Shown here piece by piece: positions 6,060-8,836 of a stretch of 8,836 nucleotides of DNA (positions within the stretch are counted from its first letter, which is position 1; every line of letters begins with the position of its first letter). The position numbers and the translations under genes were made by a program. The notes under the pieces were generated by a model, which saw only the letters and a list, made by a program, of their open reading frames with translations, was not told the DNA's origin and searched no databases. The DNA comes from Kiritimatiellia bacterium (GTDB lineage Bacteria > Verrucomicrobiota > Kiritimatiellia > RFP12 > UBA1067), in the NCBI GenBank assembly GCA_900771305.1, contig CAAGNL010000013.1, forward strand, positions 1 to 8,836, given 5' to 3'.

Positions 6060-6578
6060 ATGAAGAAGATGTTTGCGATGATCATGGCCGGTGTGTCGAT
6101 GGTCGCCTGTGCTGCCCAGTGGCAGCCGGGGACGGGCGTGGCGAACGACCATGCCACGGGGGCGAATGCGCAGGACGTGCGGTTCGTCGCGCGGGACGGG
6201 GTGAATGGTTACGGCTATCGTTCCTACGACACGGCGATCGGATTCACGTTCCTGCCGTGGAGCTGTCCGAACTTCGAGTCCACGGTGAAGGGGGTGCGCA
6301 TCAACCTGGGGTGGGGGTCCTATGCGGGAACGTATGGTCTCGACCTGGGGACCTTCTCCGACGCAAGGGATTTCGCCGGCGTCGCGATCAACTGGTGTGG
6401 AAACGTCGCCGATTCCGCGACGGGTCTCCAGATCGGCCTCGTCAACGCGGGAGGGCATGCGCGGGGCCTTCAGATCGGCCTCGTCAACCACGTCGAGCGC
6501 CTGGATGGCGTCCAGATTGGTCTGCTGAACTTCGCGCGGTCGCAGTGGTCGATTCCCCTCGTCAACATTGGCTGGTAA
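6060..6578 (+). CDS. Small exported protein with surface repeats of the LA_2272 type
   Basis: This 172-residue protein has an N-terminal signal peptide, MKKMFAMIMAGVSMVACA. Cleavage by signal peptidase I after ACA is the simpler reading, since MVAC is a poor lipobox. From residue 78 the chain is a run of glycine-led strands, GVRINLGWG, GLDLGTF, GVAINW, GLQIGLVN (122), GLQIGLVN (136) and GVQIGLLN (150), spaced 14-15 residues apart, ending in IPLVNIGW. Proteins with GLQIGLVN-type repeats are annotated as LA_2272-family surface repeat proteins and are expected to be outer-membrane or surface located. The repeat form and the C-terminal Trp suit a small beta-barrel or beta-solenoid. Its gene lies between the FlgT-like and COG3014-like genes (31 nt and 6 nt spacers), so it belongs to the same operon. 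The function is unknown. Confidence 0.8.
   Translation: MKKMFAMIMAGVSMVACAAQWQPGTGVANDHATGANAQDVRFVARDGVNGYGYRSYDTAIGFTFLPWSCPNFESTVKGVRINLGWGSYAGTYGLDLGTFSDARDFAGVAINWCGNVADSATGLQIGLVNAGGHARGLQIGLVNHVERLDGVQIGLLNFARSQWSIPLVNIGW
6423..6530 (+). repeat. Three 42-bp tandem units encoding GLQIGLVN-type repeats
   Basis: CAGATCGGCCTCGTCAAC at 6429 and again at 6471 is identical, and a diverged copy, CAGATTGGTCTGCTGAAC, starts at 6513. The period is exactly 42 nt (14 codons), so the repeat has grown by in-frame duplication of single units. Confidence 0.9.
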
Positions 6579-6584
6579 AAGCAC

Positions 6585-8033
6585 ATGAAGTTCGGATACT
6601 TTTGTCTGGCGGCATTCGCGGTTGCGTGTGTCGCCGGTTGCCGCACGACGAAGGACGTGCTTGACGACTATGAGCGCAACATGACGGCGGGCAACTACGC
6701 CGACCTGCCGGGCGAGCCGGCAGAGCTGGCCGCGAAGAGGGACGACTCGTCCCTCCTCTGGCATCTCCTCGCCGGTGCTGGCTACTACATGGCCGACGAC
6801 AAGGCGAACGCCGGGAGACAGTTCGATGCTGCCGAGGACGCGATGCAGCGGAACGACGCGAGCTCGGTCTTCGCGCAGGGGGCGCAGGGCGGCCTCGCGA
6901 TGATGACCAATGATCGTTCCTTTCCATACGACGGCGGCGGGCAGGACCGCATCTTCACCTGTCTCTACAAGTCCATCGACTACATGTGCGCGGGGAATGT
7001 GACGGCGGCCCGGACGGAGCTCAACCGTGCTTCGCAGCACCAGGAGAACTGGATCTGGGAACGTCGCAGGGATGTGGATGCGGCCGCGCAGCGGATGACG
7101 GCGGATGCCGATGCCTATGCGAAGCAGCAGCAGATCCAGCAGACCGCCGGTGATCGGTCGCAGCAGACGGCGAGCGTGCTCGCGGACGCGTCCTTCACCG
7201 CGCAGATCCGCGAGAAGTGCGGGTTTGACCCCGTGACATCGGGCGATCTTTCGACGCTCGCCGCGTCTGACTACATGAACGCCTATGCGCAGCATGTGTG
7301 CGGCGTGTTCCGTTGGTTGGATGGCGACGGGGGGCAGGCTTCCCTGAAGACGGCCGCCCAGCTTGCGCCGTCGACGGTCGCTGTTCGCGATGCGAATGAG
7401 GCGGCGAGCGGGATGAGGCCGGACAACCAGGTCTGGATCTGGGTCGAGGATGGGCTCTGTCCATGCCGCGAGGAATGGCGTATTGATCTTCCGCTCATCA
7501 TCTTCCCGGGCGTGGGACGCTACGTGAAGTATGCGGGCATGGCCCTGCCCTATCTCCGAGAACGGACCTGGGGTGCGGCCAACTGGAGCGTTCAGGCCGG
7601 CGGGACCATGGTCCCGATGGCGGATCTCGCGAATGTCGACAAGCTGGTCAAAACGGAGTACGACGTCTACATGCGCGGAGCCTTGACGCGTGAGATCACG
7701 CGTACGATCGTGAAGGTCGGCGCGCAGATTGCCCTGGGTGCGGCCGCCGATCACACGAACGACGGGAATCATCGTCTTGCCCTGCAGTTGAGCCAGCTGG
7801 GGGTGGCGGCCTGGGCGGCCTCGACGACGGCGGCGGATCTGCGTAGCTGGACGGCGCTGCCGAAGTCCGTCAAGTGCGTGCGGATCGACCGTCCTGCCGA
7901 CGGACGCATCGATGTCATCGCCGACAGTCAGCGCATCCAGCTGGCTGTCCCGCCAGGCAACTCCATGGTCTTCCTGCGCAAGCCAGGTCCCTTGGCGATG
8001 CCAGTGGCGAAGCAGGTGACCTTCAATCGTTGA
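6585..8033 (+). CDS. COG3014-like lipoprotein with helical repeat N-terminus
   Basis: The 482-residue lipoprotein has a signal peptide ending in lipobox VAGC (Cys19). Residues 25-275 are helical and resemble tetratricopeptide-like pairs: LLWHLLAGAGYYMADDKANA, IFTCLYKSIDYMCAGNVTAA, then a Gln/Ala-rich coiled stretch (165-200), and MNAYAQHVCGVFRWLDGD. The C-terminal part has VWIWVEDGLCPCREEWRIDL, a hydrophobic strand IIFPGV, a helix VYMRGALTREITRTIVK and the closing ADLRSWTALPKSVKCVRID. That ending matches the A-D-x-R-S-W-x-x-L-P signature I associate with COG3014. Members of this uncharacterised family often neighbour ycfL and lpoB, which fits here. The role is unknown; a scaffold for the LpoB-linked complex is inference. 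It starts 6 nt after the previous stop without a strong Shine-Dalgarno, so translation is probably coupled. Confidence 0.8.
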   Translation: MKFGYFCLAAFAVACVAGCRTTKDVLDDYERNMTAGNYADLPGEPAELAAKRDDSSLLWHLLAGAGYYMADDKANAGRQFDAAEDAMQRNDASSVFAQGAQGGLAMMTNDRSFPYDGGGQDRIFTCLYKSIDYMCAGNVTAARTELNRASQHQENWIWERRRDVDAAAQRMTADADAYAKQQQIQQTAGDRSQQTASVLADASFTAQIREKCGFDPVTSGDLSTLAASDYMNAYAQHVCGVFRWLDGDGGQASLKTAAQLAPSTVAVRDANEAASGMRPDNQVWIWVEDGLCPCREEWRIDLPLIIFPGVGRYVKYAGMALPYLRERTWGAANWSVQAGGTMVPMADLANVDKLVKTEYDVYMRGALTREITRTIVKVGAQIALGAAADHTNDGNHRLALQLSQLGVAAWAASTTAADLRSWTALPKSVKCVRIDRPADGRIDVIADSQRIQLAVPPGNSMVFLRKPGPLAMPVAKQVTFNR

Positions 8034-8044
8034 GAAAGATCGAG

Positions 8045-8089
8045 AAAAGAGTCGGCGGAGTGTCAGATGGCGCAATGGGCTTTGCCTAG
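8045..8089 (+). promoter_or_regulatory. Candidate promoter or 5' RNA element, copy 2
   Basis: The 92-nt spacer 8034-8125 holds AAAAGAG (8045-8051), TGTCAG (8061-8066), 17 nt, then GCCTAG (8084-8089), with 59 nt between TGTCAG and ATG 8126. This is the same register as at 3260-3303, although the rest of the two spacers differs. As RNA, GGCGGAG (8054-8060) could pair with CUUUGCC (8080-8086) through two G-U pairs. If it is a promoter, it would let the His-rich gene be transcribed separately from the operon before it. Confidence 0.45.
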
Positions 8090-8125
8090 CAGGATATCTC
8101 GTGAACAAGGAAGGATGGTGCTGAT

Positions 8126-8494
8126 ATGAACTCCAAGAAGATTCTGGTGCTTGGTTTGGCGGTGGTGGCCTGCTCTGCCGTGTTTGCGCGGCCGTGTGGC
8201 GGCGGGTTCCGTCATGGCGGGTTTCACCATGGCGGCTATCATCATGGCTGGCATGGACATCACCATGGTTGGCATCATGGCTGGGGCTGGGGTGTTGGTG
8301 GTTTCGCGGCGGGCGTGGTCGCCGGTTCGCTGGCACGTGGGTACTATGGCTACCCTGGTTACTATGGATCCTACTCTGTGCCGACGTATGCCGCGCCCGT
8401 GGTGGCGCCCGCGCCCGTCGTGGCGGCGCCTGTGGTGACGGCGCCTGTGGTGACCACGCCGGTTTATACGGCCCCGGTCTACCGCACGTGGTAA
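8126..8494 (+). CDS. Small secreted His/Gly-rich protein with glycine zipper and APVV-repeat tail
   Basis: The 122-residue protein has a type I signal peptide, MNSKKILVLGLAVVACSAVFA. AAGGAAGGA lies 10 nt before the ATG. The mature protein has three low-complexity parts. Residues 24-56 are His/Gly/aromatic-rich, with 11 His between 30 and 51. Residues 57-84 hold a glycine zipper, G59-x3-G63-x3-G67, followed by a Tyr/Gly-rich turn region. Residues 90-119 repeat A-P-V-V/Y, with prolines every five residues from 97 to 117. The chain ends in Trp. The His cluster could bind transition metals and the glycine zipper could insert in or pack against a membrane; both are inference from composition. No enzyme signature is present. 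The 92-nt spacer before it and the terminator after it suggest it can be its own unit. Confidence 0.8.
   Translation: MNSKKILVLGLAVVACSAVFARPCGGGFRHGGFHHGGYHHGWHGHHHGWHHGWGWGVGGFAAGVVAGSLARGYYGYPGYYGSYSVPTYAAPVVAPAPVVAAPVVTAPVVTTPVYTAPVYRTW
8198..8293 (+). repeat. His/Gly-rich low-complexity coding repeat
   Basis: CATGG recurs every few codons here (for example CATGGCGGG, CATGGCGGC, CATGGCTGG, CATGGTTGG) and encodes HG-type units: HHGG, HHGW, HHHGW, HHGW. Such a tract can grow or shrink by slippage, in whole codons or otherwise. Confidence 0.75.
8393..8482 (+). repeat. 15-bp tandem repeats encoding APVV/APVY
   Basis: Units such as GCGCCTGTGGTGACG recur at 15-bp spacing and encode five-residue steps with Pro at 97, 102, 107, 112 and 117. 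The first unit is less regular (Pro 91 and 95). An extended proline-containing stalk or linker is the likely structure. Confidence 0.75.
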
Positions 8495-8559
8495 CGGCGT
8501 TCAGGGCGGGTGATAGACCTGGAGATGCGTGGGCGGAACCCGTATGGAAGGCCCACAGG

Positions 8560-8597
8560 AAAAAAGAGGTGAGTGCAGATCTGCACCCACCTCTTTT
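8560..8597. terminator. Bidirectional intrinsic terminator between convergent genes
   Basis: AAAAGAGGTGAGTGCAGA (8562-8579) is followed without spacer by TCTGCACCCACCTCTTTT (8580-8597), an 18-bp inverted repeat with one mismatch. On the + strand the stem is followed by TTTT, and on the - strand by six T (8565 back to 8560). It lies 66 nt after the + strand stop at 8494 and 58 nt after the - strand purM stop, so it can end both transcripts. The flanking bases 8495-8559 and 8598-8655 hold no gene that I can see. Confidence 0.85.
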
Positions 8598-8655
8598 CTG
8601 GTCTGGAAACGAGTTTCTCTAGAATCGCTCGTGGCTCTCGTTCCTGGTTCCTAGC

Positions 8656-8836
8656 CTACTTGGAGTAGTAGACCTGGTCCTTGCCGGGCTTGCGCACGCG
8701 GATGACGCCAATCTGGTACCAGGGCTGGCGGATGTTCTTGAAGACCGTCTTGATGCGCGGCAGCGACGTCTTGGGGACGATCAGGACGAAGCCGATACCC
8801 ATGTTGAAGACGCGGTACATCTCGTCGTGGTCGACC
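8656..8836 (-). CDS. purM: Phosphoribosylformylglycinamidine cyclo-ligase, C-terminal end (5' partial)
   Basis: The - strand frame runs into the window edge and ends at the TAG whose complement is 8656-8658. The 60 visible residues include VDHDEMYRVFNMGIGFVLIV, which matches the conserved E-M-x-R-x-F-N-M-G-x-G motif near the C-terminus of PurM (AIR synthetase). A typical PurM tail follows: a helix (TSLPRIKTVFKNI), then WYQIGVIRVR and the end VYYSK. PurM closes the imidazole ring to make AIR in purine synthesis, using ATP, in the cytoplasm. The N-terminal three quarters lie outside. The gene faces the envelope cluster and is separated from it by the terminator, so it is functionally unrelated and marks the end of the cluster. 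Confidence 0.93.
   Translation of the reverse strand, partial: VDHDEMYRVFNMGIGFVLIVPKTSLPRIKTVFKNIRQPWYQIGVIRVRKPGKDQVYYSK

Noticed and set aside
5988..8336. A 782-codon open frame on the - strand opposite the surface-repeat, COG3014-like and His-rich genes
   Set aside because: Arg/His/Pro-rich composition, no recognisable fold, and it crosses several well-supported + strand genes and their spacers.
8529..8556. GTGGGC / GCCCAC inverted repeat before the terminator
   Set aside because: Only 6 bp with a 16-nt loop and no T-run; the strong 18-bp terminator just after it is sufficient.

Overview
The window is GC-rich bacterial DNA. The genes are tightly packed on the + strand and read left to right, and one convergent gene end lies at the right edge. 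Gram-negative character is clear: three lipoproteins with good lipoboxes, an LpoB-type penicillin-binding-protein activator, and a FlgT/CsgG-like periplasmic protein. Composition, the strong GGAAAGGA-type ribosome sites and the gene mix would fit a Verrucomicrobiota/Kiritimatiellota-like or other PVC-group bacterium. That assignment is an impression, not a demonstration; no marker gene except the purM tail is present.

Region 1 (1-2284) looks like a regulatory/proteolytic block. It holds the C-terminal end of a sigma-70-family (probably ECF-like) sigma factor, an overlapping 176-residue protein with a helical N-terminus and a beta-rich C-terminus, and a 525-residue papain-like (C1A) cysteine peptidase. 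The peptidase has an intact Cys/His/Asn triad, no signal peptide, one membrane segment at about residues 362-383 and a C-terminal domain predicted to lie in the periplasm. The catalytic domain is therefore predicted to be cytoplasmic.

Region 2 (2287-8033) is a cluster of exported envelope proteins: YcfL-like lipoprotein, LpoB-like lipoprotein, a 456-residue secreted protein of unknown function, a FlgT-like three-part protein with a CsgG-like middle, a small surface-repeat protein with GLQIGLVN-type 14-residue repeats, and a COG3014-like lipoprotein. The protease stop codon and the ycfL start are 2 nt apart and the ycfL ribosome site lies inside the protease gene, so regions 1 and 2 probably share a transcript.

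Region 3 (8034-8655) has a His/Gly-rich secreted protein with a glycine zipper and an APVV repeat tail, then a near-perfect 18-bp inverted repeat acting as a bidirectional terminator, then the 3' end of purM on the - strand (8656-8836).

The most interesting points are these. (i) A sigma factor / small protein / membrane-tethered cytoplasmic papain-like protease block is coupled to an LpoB-YcfL-COG3014-FlgT-like envelope cluster. (ii) The only two long spacers inside the + strand array are both exactly 92 nt and carry TGTCAG-N17-GCCTA at the same position, 59 nt before the start codon, which suggests shared promoters or shared RNA elements. (iii) All four exported non-lipoproteins end in Phe or Trp, while none of the three lipoproteins does.
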